Below, in pieces: positions 23,156 to 35,040 of a DNA stretch of 64,000 nucleotides. How positions within the stretch are numbered: the first letter of the stretch is position 1; the number at the start of each line of letters is the position of its first letter. This DNA is from Plotosus lineatus (lineage: Eukaryota > Chordata > Actinopteri > Siluriformes > Plotosidae). The translations under genes were made by a program, and so were the position numbers. The stretch covers positions 40,087,501 through 40,151,500 of the forward strand of contig CM045733.1 in the NCBI GenBank assembly GCA_024760905.1, in the 5' to 3' direction. The notes beneath the pieces are model-generated. The model was not told where the DNA came from. It worked only from the letters and a program-made list of their open reading frames with translations, and did no database searches.

Positions 23156-24849
23156 GGAACACATCATTAACAGAATCAAAAAAATCAACACTATATTAAT
23201 ATTTTTAAGGAGCCCTGTAATATGAGGAATAATGTACAATATCATTATCAGAAAATAAACTCGACGGGTGGATTAGGATTATAACATGCAATGGAAGGGT
23301 CTTGGTATGACGCTGGAGTTTATTTTGTGATAAAAAGCTCCCTATACATTAAAACCTTAAACATATTGGCGAAAAAAAAATATATATGATTACTATAACA
23401 TGGATTTATAATACCTTCCCTACTTTAACATTTACATGTGTCTTAATTATTCTAGCTTGGTATCAGACCTTGTTAAAAGAGCTATTTAGATGGATGGTGG
23501 CATCAGATGAACAGATGGTGAAGCTTTATTTCTCTATCAGAGCCACTGGATTAGCTCAGCCCACCTGTTAGGCGGGAAATACGAGTGCATAATGACCACC
23601 ATCTTGCATTTTTCTGTTTATGTGCAGATTTACTCTGAACTGAACTGCACTAATGCACTGTAGTGTAGTGATGCAAATTTAATGTCATCAGTATTTCTGC
23701 CGTATCCTCCTGTCCATCTGTCATGGTGTATCCCACAAAGGTGCTCAATACCTATGGCCCTGAAGACAAAGCATTATCGATGAAGGGGATATCTGAATAA
23801 TTAAATATGCCTGGAGATTGTAAGAAGTCGTGGTACAATGTCTAAAGGGCGAGACTGTTTAAATAGCTTTTCTCAGTGGGTCCCAGTCATGGATAAAGGT
23901 TCAGACTAGAGCTTTCATCATCCAACCATCTTCTGAACATCAGTTTGCAAGCTGAGACCAAGAGATACAGCCAGCGCATCACTGATGTCATTCGGACTCC
24001 AGACATCTGTCTGGTTGATCTTGAAATACTCAAGCTAAAATTTTCAAGCTTTAAATCCCTAAGATGACTATCATGAAGAACTCAGAAATACAATAACTCC
24101 CAAAGATATATAGGAATAAAAATGCAAGGTCATAACTACATATCTGCTTATAGAACAACACTGAATCCTGCACCACTCCAGATGTGTGTGTGTGTGTGTG
24201 TGTGTGCTTAAGTTGTGTCTCCTCTTAGAACTTAAGACAAACTCTATTATTAAAATTAACTCTATTAAAAAATAGTGTCAACGTTATGTTTCTAATATTG
24301 CTGGGTCCTTAAAAGTTCTCACATAGCCAGTTGATATGTGAGAATGGTGACTGGGACAAACATGGCCATTTTCTTACCATTCATATCTGTGGGTGCTTTC
24401 ATGCAAAAATATAGGCAGAAGAGATATACACTTGACTGAGAAACATGGATATCTGTGATGCATATATGTCACCGCCATGATGTCTACTGGAAATAACTGA
24501 GCTGCATATTTGGTGTTCAATGTTCCAGCTATATTTTTACCTCAATGGAAATTTACAGTAATATCAGATAGTCCATGCTCAGTACATGTCTCACAGTTGC
24601 AACAATTGAACTGATCCAATGCTTGATTAATGGTTAATTTCAACATGACAAAACTTTTGGTGAATGCAAGCCACACCCTCCTGGAAAGCAAGGTATTTCA
24701 GGAAATGTGTTAGTCGGGAAGTGCCAGAACACTTAAAGGGAAGGCTTACTGCAGGAGGCTAAAATTGTTTACCATTATCTCCCCTAAAGTCATTCCAGCC
24801 ATGTGGGACTGATGCTTTAAACCTCAACTAATCAGCTAAATAAATAAAA
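23156..24849. other. NTRK3 intron, nothing recognised
   Basis: A short GT array sits at 24184-24206. There is no frame or motif I can support in the remaining sequence. Confidence 0.45.
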
Positions 24850-24915
24850 GAAAAATGTAAGTTGCTCTGGATAACGACTTTTACAAAATGGTCTCACGGT
24901 AAATGTAAATGCTTC
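24850..24915 (+). repeat. SINE tail fragment (GTAAGTTGCTCTGGATAA)
   Basis: ATGTAAGTTGCTCTGGATAA followed by CGACTTTTACAAAATG resembles the 3' end of a tRNA-derived SINE frequent in fish (GTAAGTCGCTCTGGATAAGA type, from memory). Only the tail is visible. Confidence 0.55.
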
Positions 24916-25100
24916 AACAAAAATTAAAAATATGCATCTTCAACTTGGAATGCAACTAAATTTACTCCATGATACCAAATTACACACCCGAATATGAATT
25001 ACTTATTCCTCCACCACATTAACTAGATCTTCATTTAAACAATGAATTACACATAAAATGCTCAGGTTTATTTTAAATCCATAGTAGGGATATATAAATG

Positions 25101-26263
25101 AACAACAGTTTGGTTTCATGCCAAGAAAGAGCACCACAGATGCAGTGTTTGATTTGAGGATGTTAATAGAGAAGTACAGAGAAGGTCAGAAGGAGCTGCA
25201 TTGTGCCTTTGTGGATCTGGAGAAAGCATATGACAGGGTGCCGAGAGAAGAACTGTGGTATTGTATGAGGAAGTCTGGAATGGCAGAGAAGTATGTTAGA
25301 GTGGTGCAGGACATGTATGAGAGATGTAAGACAGTGGTGAGGTGTGCTGTCGGTGTGACAGAAGAGTTCAAGGTGGAGGTGGGACTGCATCAAGGGTCAG
25401 CTCTCAGCCCTTTCTTGTTTGCTATGGTAATGGACAGGCTAACAGACGAGGTTAGACAAGAATCTACATGGACTATGATGTTTGCAGATGACATCGTGAT
25501 CTGTAGTGAGAGCAGAGACCAAGTGGAGGAAAATCTAGAGAGGTGGAGTATGCCCTGGAAAGGAGGGGATTGAAGGTTAGTCTCAGTAAGACAGAATACA
25601 TGTGTGTGAACGACAAGGACCCAAGAGGAACTTTGAGGTTACAGGGGGCAGAGATAAAGAAGGTGGATGATTTTAAGTACTGAGGCTCAACAATCCAGAG
25701 CAATGAAAAGTGTGGAAAAGAGGTGAAGAAGCGCGTGCAGGCAGGTTGGAATGGATGGAGAAAAGTGTCCGGTGTGATGTGTGATAGGAGAGTATCGGCA
25801 AGAATGAAGGGAAAAGTGTACAAGACGGTGATGAGGCCAGCAATGTTGTATGGTTTAGAGACAGTGGCCCTGGGGAAAAGACAGGAGTCAGAGTTGGAGG
25901 TAGCAGGTGTTGAGGTTCTCTTTGGGAGTAACGAGGATGGATAGGATCAGAAATGAGTACATCAGAGGGACAGCACACGTTAGATGTTTTGGAGACAAAG
26001 TCAGAGAGGTTAGATTGAGATGGTTTTGACATGTACAGAGGAGGGATAATGAGTATATCGGTCGTAGGATGCTGAGGTTGGAGCTACCAGGCAAAAGGCC
26101 CAGAGGAAGACCAAAGAGAAGATTTATGGATGCGGTGAAGGCGAACATGAAGGTCATTGGAGTAAGAGTAGAAGATGCAGAGGATAGGGACAGATGGAGG
26201 CAGATCATTTGCTGTGGCGACCCCTGAAGGGAACAGCCGAAAGGAAAAGAAGAAGAAAGAAGA
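25101..26263 (+). mobile_element. 5'-truncated RTE LINE copy with 18-bp target duplication
   Basis: This is flanked by perfect AGTAGGGATATATAAATG duplications (25083-25100 and 26264-26281). It starts at the QQFGFMPRKSTTDAVF segment and runs through the LEKAYDRVPREE and QGSALSPFLF motifs, the catalytic FADDIVICSES and the C-terminal RGRPKRRF region to the 3' end GCTGTGGCGACCCCTGAAGG. It is nearly identical to 56145-57307 of the full-length copy, but frame breaks occur near 25545 and 25905, with an in-frame stop at 25681 (TACTGA). The missing part includes the endonuclease and RT fingers. The short AGAAGAAG 3' repeat is typical of RTE elements. Confidence 0.92.
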
Positions 26264-26278
26264 AGTAGGGATATATAA

Positions 26279-26280
<2 letters not shown>

Positions 26281-26364
<84 letters not shown>
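26281..26364. repeat. (GT)n followed by (CA)n
   Basis: A GT array to 26332, a short TAA spacer, then a CA array that runs into a Tigger-like terminus. The two arms could form a perfect hairpin. Confidence 0.97.
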
Positions 26365-26368
<4 letters not shown>

Positions 26369-27178
26369 GGTACCTTGACTTACAAGTGTCCGTTATAACG
26401 AATTTTCCATACGAGCTTTGATCCCACCAAAAATCTGCCCTAGCCAATGAGCAAATTTTCGACTGACAAACTCTGCTGGGAAAATGGCTTTTCTGGGCCA
26501 ATTAGCCTTGTATTCTTCCACGCTCCGAGAACACCCTGTGCAGTGCTTCTCAATTATTTTCTGTGATGACCCCTATAGGAAGAAAGAAAAAAAAAAAACA
26601 CCCCCCCCCCCCCAGCCCCATGCGCAACTATAAATAGTGTTTACTGCACTTCATACCATTTGCTCAGTGCTTTTCCTCTACATCAAAGAGAACACAGTGA
26701 GAGTGTCCCTGCCACCTAGTGTAGAGGATGCACAATTACACCTAAAGCTGGTCCTCCTGTATGTTAAAAAAGCATGTTCCTCAGGGTCATACACGACAAT
26801 TAACCTCGTATTCTTCCGTGTTCCTTTCTGCGCTGGCATTTGTAGTGTGTATGCGCACAAAAGTTTTTATTTTTCTGGACTTTGTGACTTCATCTTATTT
26901 TTTATTGTGCATATCCCAGTGTTTTTAAGATGGGTCCTAAGAAGGTGGATTTATTCAAGAGGAGAAAATCGATTTCTCTTGAAATGAAGCTTGAAATCAT
27001 AGATTAACATGAAAAAGGAGTCTGCGTGGCCGATCTGTGTAAGGAGAATGGGAAGAATAAACCATCAGTACAATTCTCAAATAGTAAGAAGCCTTTGTCT
27101 AACAGTAGTGTGGAGAGCAATGGGAGTGTGGCCAAGCTGCAGAAGACAAGTTATCAAAATTAGTGAAGTGAAATAAAA
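26365..27178 (+). pseudogene. Tigger/CENP-B-like transposon, 5' part
   Basis: The terminus CAGTGGTACCTTGACTTACA at 26365 is followed by non-coding sequence and a frame starting at ATG 26930. This reads MGPKKVDLFKRRKSIS, then LEMKLEIID, a stop, HEKGVCVADLCKENGKN and KPSVQFSN. This resembles the N-terminal CENP-B-type helix-turn-helix of Tigger transposases (basic lead, then xLxxKxxII-xxxxG-S-AxxxG). The sequence degenerates beyond 27178, no DDE domain follows, and no right terminus was found. A C run at 26600-26613 lies inside. Confidence 0.65.
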
Positions 27179-27287
27179 CAGTTAAAAAATCCAAATAAAT
27201 CAATCAAAAAAAAAATAGTAGTGTAAATTAATGCTAAGTGCTATTCTTAAGTTCAGATGCACTTACGGTATTGTTTATTGACTTATT

Positions 27288-27289
<2 letters not shown>

Positions 27290-27378
<89 letters not shown>
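27290..27378. repeat. (TA)n microsatellite
   Basis: A pure TA array of about 44 units. Confidence 0.97.
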
Positions 27379-27380
<2 letters not shown>

Positions 27381-30036
27381 TGGGCAGTGGGCAGATGTCT
27401 TACATCGGCATGGGAAACAAACAAACGACCCAACCCTCCACCAGTTTCCTGTTGTCTTGCAGGTTGACCTTGGCTGGCCAAAGGTTATGGGAGCAAACCC
27501 AAACTGAAAACCCGGAGTAGAGACTCGTATGCAGCTGGTTGAGCCTTGCAAGGCCTTCTAGCAACTCCTGCAGCCATGCTAGTACCTACTGTATTGGGTC
27601 GCCTTTCCATCGGACTCTGCCAGCAACTCCAAGAGGGGGATCCTGGTACTGTGCAACCCAGGATCACCATACTTTTTGCCCAGGCCTACACCTGAGAGGT
27701 CACAGCTTTACTGTACCAGCGTAGATTCAGCACAATGAGCATGGACAGTGGCTACTCAAGCTCTGTGCCTACCACTATCTTTGCACCACCAACACCTTCT
27801 TTCGCATGAAGCCTCATTACAAAGTTTCCTTGAGGCATCCTAGGTCCAAGCACTGGCATCAGCTGGACCTTGTCATTATCAAAAAACCTTTGCTAAACCA
27901 TGTGCTCCACACGCGCAATTACCACAGTGCGAACTGCAACACCAACCACTCTCTGGTCGGCAGCATTGTGCATCTCTGACCTAAGCAAATCCACCACTCC
28001 AAGCAGAAGGGCCAAGCTTGCACTGACACGGCCAGAAAATCGAAGTCTGAACTTCGAGAATGCTTTGCAAAGGCTGTCGACAAGGCCATGGATGATTGCC
28101 CCACAGGCAGCGCTACTGCACGCTGGGACTTCATCAATGACTCTGTGTATAAGGCTGCCATAGACACCTTTGGCAAAAGAACCAGAAAAAACAAGGACTG
28201 GCTCGAGACTGGGATTAAATAAATGAAACCTGCCATAGCTACCAAGGGTGCTGCACTTCTCAAATACAAGAGGAAGCTCTATGAGACATCACTGGCCTCC
28301 TACTGAGAAGCATGCTAAGGGGGTTGCCCACAGGTGTGCCAATGATTACTGGCTGAAGCTTTACACTGACATTCAGACCTCTTCAAATTGCGGAAACACC
28401 CGTGCGATGTAAGAGGAGATGAAGAAAGCCTTCGGTCCAGCTGTCACCAAGCCCACACCCCTCAAGTCCATCTCTGGTGACATTATCATGGATCACAGTA
28501 AACAGATGGAGAGATGGGCCAAACATTATGGGAAACTGTATTCCAGACAGAACCTTGTAACTGACAAAGCCATAGATAACACCTCCTTACTGCCCATGCT
28601 GGAAGAGATCGCCTCACCTTCCACCATCGATGAGCTCAGTAATGCCATTGACTCTCTGGCATCTCGCTCCAGGAAGTGACGGAATTCCACCAGAAATTGT
28701 AAAGGCAGCAAAAGAGAGCTCCCTCCTTAGTCACCTCCATGTGCTTTTGCTTCAGTGCTGGGAAGAGAGAACGATACCTCAAGACATGCAGGACGCAAGG
28801 ATCATTGCGCCTTATAAGAACAAGTGTGATCGCAGTGATTGCAACAATTATTGTGGCGTCTCCTCAGCATTGTGGGAAAAGCCTACGCCAGGGTAGTCCT
28901 TAACCGCCTGAAGATACTTGCTGACAGAGTTTACCCTAAATCTCAGTGTAGTTTTTGTGCAAGGAGGTCAACCACTGACATTGGTGTTCTCACTTAGGCA
29001 GCTGCAAGAAAAGTGTCGGGAACAAAGCCATCCTCCCTCTGTACCTTGCCTTTAAAGACTTGACCAAGGCATTTGACTTGATCAGCCGTTCTGGCCTCTT
29101 TGCCCTTCTGCTCAAGATTGAATGTCCTCCCAAGGTCCTGAAGATAATTCAGCTGTTTCATGACATCATGATATTGGCACAGTCGATGTATGATGGTTCA
29201 TCCTCGGCCCCTTTCCCAATCAAGGGTGGCGTGAAACAGGGGTGTGTCCTGGCCCCGACACTCTGGCATATTCTTCTCCCTGCTCCTGTGCTGTACATTT
29301 TGTGAATCTGAAGAAGGCATCTTCCTCCACACCAGGAGTCAGGGGAACCTCTTCAATCTTGCCAAGCTCAGAGCAAAGACCAAAGTACAGAAGGTCTTAA
29401 TCCGGGAGATGCTGTTTGCTGATGACAATGCCCTAGATGACAATGCCCTAGCCACACAAGGTGAAGCTGCCCTTTAGCGACTCATCACCTGCTTTTCAGA
29501 GGCCTGTACATAGTTTGGCCTCACCATCAACCTGAAGAAAACCAATATAATGGGTCAGGATGTGAGCACCACCCCAACAATAACCAGTGGTGACCACACC
29601 TTGGAGGTGGTGGAGAAGTTTACTTACCTCAGATCTACCATCTGCAATAACCAATCCCTAGATGCTGAGCTCAATGTGAGGATAGGCAAAGCAGCAACTG
29701 CCATGGCTCGCTTAGTGAAGAGAGTGTGGGACAACAACATTCTGACTCTCAACACAACGATGAAAGTGTAGCAAGCATGTGTGCCTAGCACCCTTCTGTA
29801 AGGCTGTGAGGCCTGGACCCTGTACTCACACCAAGAGTGAAGGCTGAGCACCTTCCACATGCGCAATCTCCGGCAACTTCTCGGTATCACCTGGTAGGAC
29901 CATGTCTCCAACACTGCTGTCTTGGCCAAGGCAGGCATGCCAAGCATGTTTACCATTCTCACCAAAAGGCGTCTGTGCTGGCTTGGCCATGTGTGCAGGA
30001 TGGGTGTCGGTCGCATCCCAAAGGATATCCTCTATA

Positions 30037-31334
30037 CAGTCATCCCTTGCCACGTCTCGATTTGAGTATCGTGGTCTTGGTGCATCGCGGTATTTTGAAA
30101 AATAATTATATATATATATATATATTCATAAAAAATTCAAAATTCACGCCGAAACTCGCAGGGACCTCCCATTCTCAGGCTGATTGGCTTAGACGCGTGA
30201 CGCTGTAGCCTCACACATCAATAAATACCCGAGGGGAGGCAGAAGACGCCGAGTTCTCTCAAGCTTTGTTGGATTTATTATCTCGCTACAGTATTTCTGT
30301 ACATTTTGTTCCTTACAGTATTTTATTTTATTTATCTCGAAAATGGCTCCGAAACGTCCTGCACCATCTGCGGCATCCAATGAGCCCAAGAAAAAGTGAA
30401 GATGATGACCATGAACGAGAAGGTGAAGTTGTTAGATATGTTGGCTGCAGGCAAAACTTATCCCCATGTGGCACACCATTACGCCCTAAACAAGTCGACC
30501 GTGCATCAAAAAAGACGAAGTGAACATTCGGAAAATGGCATCAATATCCTTTTCCAAAAACATGAAGCGAGTGGTAAGCACTAGGAATAAAAAAATTGTT
30601 AAGATGGAGAATGTGCTATCGGTTTGGATCTCGGACTGTCAGGAGAAGAAGATCAGTCTCGATAGCAACATGATTTGAACCAAAGCTCCAGACAATGAAG
30701 ACGATGAAGATGAATCTCAGCCGAGTACCAGTGCCGCTGATCCACAAGAAAAACTTGGTTTTGCTGCCAGCAAGGGCTGGTTTAAAAACTTTAAGAAGAG
30801 GTACGGCCTGCAGAGTGTTTCGCTGTATGGGGAGGCCTCCTCAGCAGACCACGTGGCAGCCAAACAGTACGTTGAGGTAGAGTTCCCGAAAATAATAGAA
30901 GAGAATGGTTATCTTCCGGAACAAGTGTTCAATATGGATGAGACTGGCCTCTTTTAGAAAAGGATGCCTTCTCGGACATTTCTATACAAAACATATTTGT
31001 ACAAGAAAAGAAACAGCAGTCACAACTCCCCATCACCATGTTTCTTGTGCGCCGAAAACCTCCCACAGAAGCTTCTCCTGCTGCCTCTACACCTCCTCCT
31101 GCTCCTACCGCGCCTACTGCTGCCGCTTCGACTTCCGTCGATGATCCAATGCCTCTCGAATCTGACGAAGAGTCATGATCGAACTTGCAATAACCATTAT
31201 CTTCATCATTTTCACTTCATCTTCACTTCAACTTCATCCTACTGCACAGGTTTCTCGTCGTCTCTCGTCATCACATATCAAGCGGAGAAGAGTTCCTCAG
31301 AGGTGAGTACAGTACTTAAAGTATTTATACTGTA

Positions 31335-31423
<89 letters not shown>

Positions 31424-31671
31424 TTTTTATACTTATGAATATGTATATAAATTCTATTTAAACATTACTTTAATACGTTACACATACAGTCTTTACATAT
31501 ACATATAACTGTGTAACATTTAATATACGTTTAATATACACATCTTGATATTGTATAGACGCTAAAACATATGCGTGTGGTAAAAATGAGAGGGGCGTTC
31601 CTACTACGCGGTTTTTTGAATATCGCTTCCAGGTCTGGTCTACATTATCCGCGATATTCAAGGGATGACTG
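30037..31671 (+). mobile_element. Tigger (pogo superfamily) element, inactive
   Basis: The termini CAGTCATCCCTTGCCACGTC (left) and, on the minus strand, CAGTCATCCCTTGAATATCG (right) are inverted repeats flanked by TA on both sides. Plus-strand frames from ATG 30342 give broken transposase pieces. First is a CENP-B-like helix-turn-helix, MTMNEKVKLLDMLAAGKT then YPHVAHHYALNKSTVH. Near 30770 comes the CENP-B second DNA-binding segment GWFKNFKKRYGLQSVSLYG. Then come FPKIIEENGYLPEQVFN and MDETGLF, the first catalytic Asp of the DDE domain. Stops and shifts interrupt it and the rest of the DDE domain is not recognisable. A long TA array occupies 31338-31421. Confidence 0.85.
31338..31421. repeat. 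(TA)n microsatellite
   Basis: A pure TA array inside the Tigger element. Confidence 0.97.
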
Positions 31672-32101
31672 TAGTGAGCTAGGCACAGGCACACAGCCAA
31701 CTGAATGACCCACCCTGCACATGAAGGATGCCCGCAATAGGCACCTGAAGTTATGCAGCATCAACCCTGCAGATCTTGAGGAAGCGACCCTGAACCGCTC
31801 TAGCTGGCATCAGAACATCAAAACCAGTAGTGTCAGATGGGCTGAGGAAAAAAGAGAGAGGCAGCAGCAGGAAAAGAAGACCCATCAGCAGCAGAGATTT
31901 CAGTCTGCCTGTGCTGCCTTCAACGTTGCCACTGCTTGCTGAATCTGCAGCAAGTGCAGTAGGAGATGCATCTCCCACATCGGGTTGTACAGCCACAACA
32001 GGTGCTGTAGCTCAACAGCAAACTGACCGAATTTCAATAGTGCAGACCCCATTGTCTCCTGAGAGACAGATAGATGCAAACAATATATATAAATAAATAA
32101 A

Positions 32102-32105
<4 letters not shown>

Positions 32106-32171
<66 letters not shown>
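32106..32171. repeat. (TA)n microsatellite
   Basis: A TA array between the end of one LINE and the 5' end of an RTE copy. Confidence 0.97.
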
Positions 32172-32179
<8 letters not shown>

Positions 32180-34402
32180 GCAGGGGGCAAACCAGTGTCT
32201 CTCCCTCACACCGGTCCCAAGCCCGGATAAATGCAGAAGGTTGTGTCAGGAAGGGCATCCAGTGTAAAACAAATGCCAAATAAAATATGTGAATCACAAG
32301 AAAGAATGTCACACCAGATCGGTTGAGGCCCAGGTTAACAATGACCACCATCAGTGCTGTCAACCAGCAAGGTGCTGATGGAAATTGGACTACTGTTGGT
32401 TGAAGACGTCGAAGAAGGAGAGGCGGGAGGCATGTCTGTAGGCAGAGAGAGAAGAGGAAATGCGTGAGTCTAGGACTGAGAGTAGGGATTTTGAATGTTG
32501 GAACTATGCAAGAAAAGATAGAGAGCTGGCTGACATGATGCAGAGGAGGAAGGTGGACATACTGTGTTCAGGAGACCAGATGGAAAGGTAGCAAAGCTAG
32601 AAGCATAATAACAGGGTTTAAGCTGTTTTTTCATGGTGTGGATGGGAAGAGAAATTGAGTAGAAGTCATCTTGAAGGAGGGAGTTTGTCAGGAATGTTCA
32701 AGAAGTGAAAAGAATGTCAGACAGAGTGATGAGTCTCAAGTTAGAAAATGTAGGTGTGATGTTCAATGTTGTTAGTGCTTATGCCCTACAGGCAGGATGT
32801 GAGCTAGAAGAGAAGGAGAGGTTTTGGAGTAAGTGAGATGAATTGATGCAGAGTACCCACAGAGGTGAAAGGGTGGTCATTGGTGCAGACTTCAATGGAC
32901 ATGTTGGTGCAGGAAACAGAGGGGACGAGGAAGTGATGGGCAGGTTTTGTATCCAGGACAGGAATGAAGAAGGACAGATGTTGATAGATTTTGCAAAAAG
33001 GATGGAAATGGTTGTGGTAAATACTTTCTTCCAGAAGAAACAGGGGCATAGGGTGACTTATAAAAGCGAAGATAGGAGCACACAAGTAGACTACATCTTG
33101 TGCAGGCGATGTAATTTGAAGGAAGTCAGTGACTGCAAAGTAGTCGTGAGTGAGAGTGTTGCCAAACAGCATAGGATGGTGGCATTCAGGATGATGCTGA
33201 TGGTGAGGAAGGTGAAAAAGGCAAAGGCAGAGTGGAAGACAAAGTGGTGGAAGCTGAAAAAGGAAGAGTGTCAGGTTGTCTTCAAGGAGAGTTGAAACAG
33301 GCTTTGGGTGGTCAGGAAGTGCTTCCAGATGACTGGACAACTACAGCTAATGTGATCAGGGAGACAGGTAGAAGAATACTTGGTGGGTCATCTGGAAGGA
33401 GAGTAGATAAGGAGACTTGGTGGTGGAATGAGAAAGTGCAGGAGGGTGTACAAAGGAAGAGGTTAGCTAAGAAGAAGTGGGACATTGGGAGGACCGAAGA
33501 GAGTAAACAGGAGTACAGGGAGACACAGCGTAAGGTGAAGGTAGCGGTGTCAAAGGCCAAACAGAGGGCGTATGATGACTTGTATGCTCGGTTGGAAAGT
33601 AAAGAGGGAGAAAATGATTTATACAGGTTGGCACAGTAGAGAAATAGAGATGGGAAGGATGTGCAGCAAGTTAGAGTGACTAAGGACAGAGAGGAAAATG
33701 TATTGAATGATGACAGAAATATGCTGGCAAAATGGAAAGAGTACTGTGAAGAGCTGATGAATGAGGAAAATGAGAGAGAAAAAAGAGTAGAAGAGGTGAC
33801 TGTTGAGGACCAGGAAGTAGCAAAGATTAGTAAGGCTAAAGTGAGGGGGGCATTGAAGAGGATGAAGAATGGAAAGGGAGTTGGTCCTGATGACATACCT
33901 GTGGAGGTATGGAAGTGTCTAGGAGAGGTAGCAGTAGATTTCTTGACAAGAACATTCAACAAGGTCTTAGAGAGTGAGAGGATGCCAGAGGATAGGAGAA
34001 GTGTGATGGAGCCCATTTTTAAGAACAAATGAGACGTGCAGAGTTGTGGCAACTACAGAGGGATAAATTTGATGAGCATACGATGAAGTTATGGGAAAGA
34101 ATAGTGGAAGCTAGACTAAGGGCAGAGGTCAGCATTTGTAAACAACAGTTTGGTTTCATGCCAAGAAAGAGTACCACAGATGCAGTGTTTGCCTTGAGAA
34201 TGTTAATAGAGAAGTACCGAGAAAGTCAGACGGATCTGCATTGTGCCTTTGTGGAGCTGGAGAAAGCATATGACAGGATGCCGAGAGAGGAACTGTGGTA
34301 TTGCATGAGGAAGTCTGGAGTGGCAGAGAAGTATGTTAGAGTGGTGCAGGGCATGTATAAGGGATGTAAGACAGTGGTGAGGTGTGCTGTCGGTGTGACA
34401 GA
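32172..34402 (+). pseudogene. RTE LINE copy, 5' end present, 3' part missing
   Basis: The 5' UTR starts AAATTAATGCAGGGGGCAAA right after the TA array. It contains the CCAGTGTCTCTCCCTCACAC and AAGGGCATCCAGTGTAAAAC blocks. Broken frames then spell an APE endonuclease (RVVIGADFNGHVG near 32870; VDYILCRRCNLKE near 33090). They continue with the linker (KETWWWNEKVQEGVQ near 33410), the RT fingers (GVGPDDIPVEVWKCLG near 33870) and RT up to LEKAYDRMPREELWY and VRCAVGVTD at 34402. Everything beyond, including the catalytic FADD, is missing. Stops and shifts lie in the first 700 bp and near 33290, 33640 and 34030. Sequence identity to the full-length copy at 54187 is visibly high but lower than for the 25101 copy. 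Confidence 0.88.
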
Positions 34403-34426
34403 CATAGATACATAGATATCGATATA

Positions 34427-34765
34427 GGGCAGTGGTGGCCTGATGGTAAAATGTACTGGATTGCTGATCCTAAGGTTGAGGGTTTGAGTCCCACTCTCCA
34501 GAAGGTTGTCACTGCCCCCCCAGTGCAGCTAACTGGGTTATCTAAGGCTGGTCATGTCTCTCACTGTCTCTATGGTGTGAGGCATGTAAAAGAACCATTG
34601 CTGACTTTCGTCAAGAGTAGCTGCATAGCTGTCAGCATGTTTCTACCCTGCAATGGTCTGGCAAGCTGTTCAGGGTGTACTCTGCCCTTGCCCTTAGTCG
34701 GCTGGGATGGGCGCCAGCCTCCCCTCGACCCTAATTAGGATTAATCGATTCCAGAAAATGAATGA
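34427..34765 (+). mobile_element. tRNA-headed SINE with CCTAATTAGGATTAA tail
   Basis: The head is GGGCAGTGGTGGCCTGATGG with a B-box-like GGTTTGAGTCCC. The body shares AGCTAACTGGGTTATCTAAG, GTCATGTCTCTCACTGTCTC and ACCATTGCTGACTTTCG with the other copies. The tail reads GACCCTAATTAGGATTAATC, CCAGAAAATGAATGA and an A run. It lies 24 bp after the broken end of the RTE copy. No clear target duplication was read. Confidence 0.85.
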
Positions 34766-35040
34766 AAAAAAAAAAAAACCTCGGAAGCAATGAATTACTA
34801 ATTAAATGTTCCTAAATACTCTGATCAACTTTGTAAAGTACTCTAGAAATCACAGAAGTACTTCAATTACGTATATCTATTTTTGAGGATTTTTTATGGG
34901 TGCCAATAACTGTGGAACAGGTGATTTTATGAAAAATAATTATTTATTAGTCAATTTTCAGTGTGCGAGTCGATTCTGCAATAAAATACTATTTATTTTA
35001 TGGCTTTTAACACATCTTAAACAGGGATACCAATAAGTCA

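Larger units (their letters stand above)
27400..32095 (+). pseudogene. Old APE-type LINE, interrupted by a Tigger element
   Basis: Plus-strand frames with many stops and shifts spell the parts of a LINE polyprotein in order. The endonuclease end includes HWHQLDLVIIKKPL and NTNHSLVGSIV near 27850-27970. A linker with FGKRTRKNKDWLETGIK lies near 28170. The RT fingers read DGIPPEIVKAAKES (28678), and motif A reads LTKAFDLISRSGLFALLLK (29063). Motif B is GGVKQGCVLAPTL (29225) and motif C is LFADDNALDDNALA (29416). After KFTYLRSTI comes a C-terminal RIPKDILY segment cut at 30036. It resumes after 31671 as SELGTGTQPTE and LKLCSINPADLEE, ending in a zinc-finger-like C-x2-C ... HIGLYSHNR at about 31940-32005. 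The left boundary is uncertain. The clade is not assigned. Removing the Tigger restores the reading frame across the junction. Confidence 0.75.

Noticed and set aside
27238..27551. Frames with long Tyr-Ile runs, and similar Thr-His, Cys-Val and Ser-Leu runs elsewhere
   Set aside because: These are translations of (TA)n, (CA)n, (GT)n and (CT)n microsatellites.
33312..34052. 246-codon minus-strand open frame, and similar long antisense frames at 54833-55453 and 56434-57261
   Set aside because: They are antisense shadows of RTE coding sequence; the purine-rich sense strand leaves the reverse strand open.
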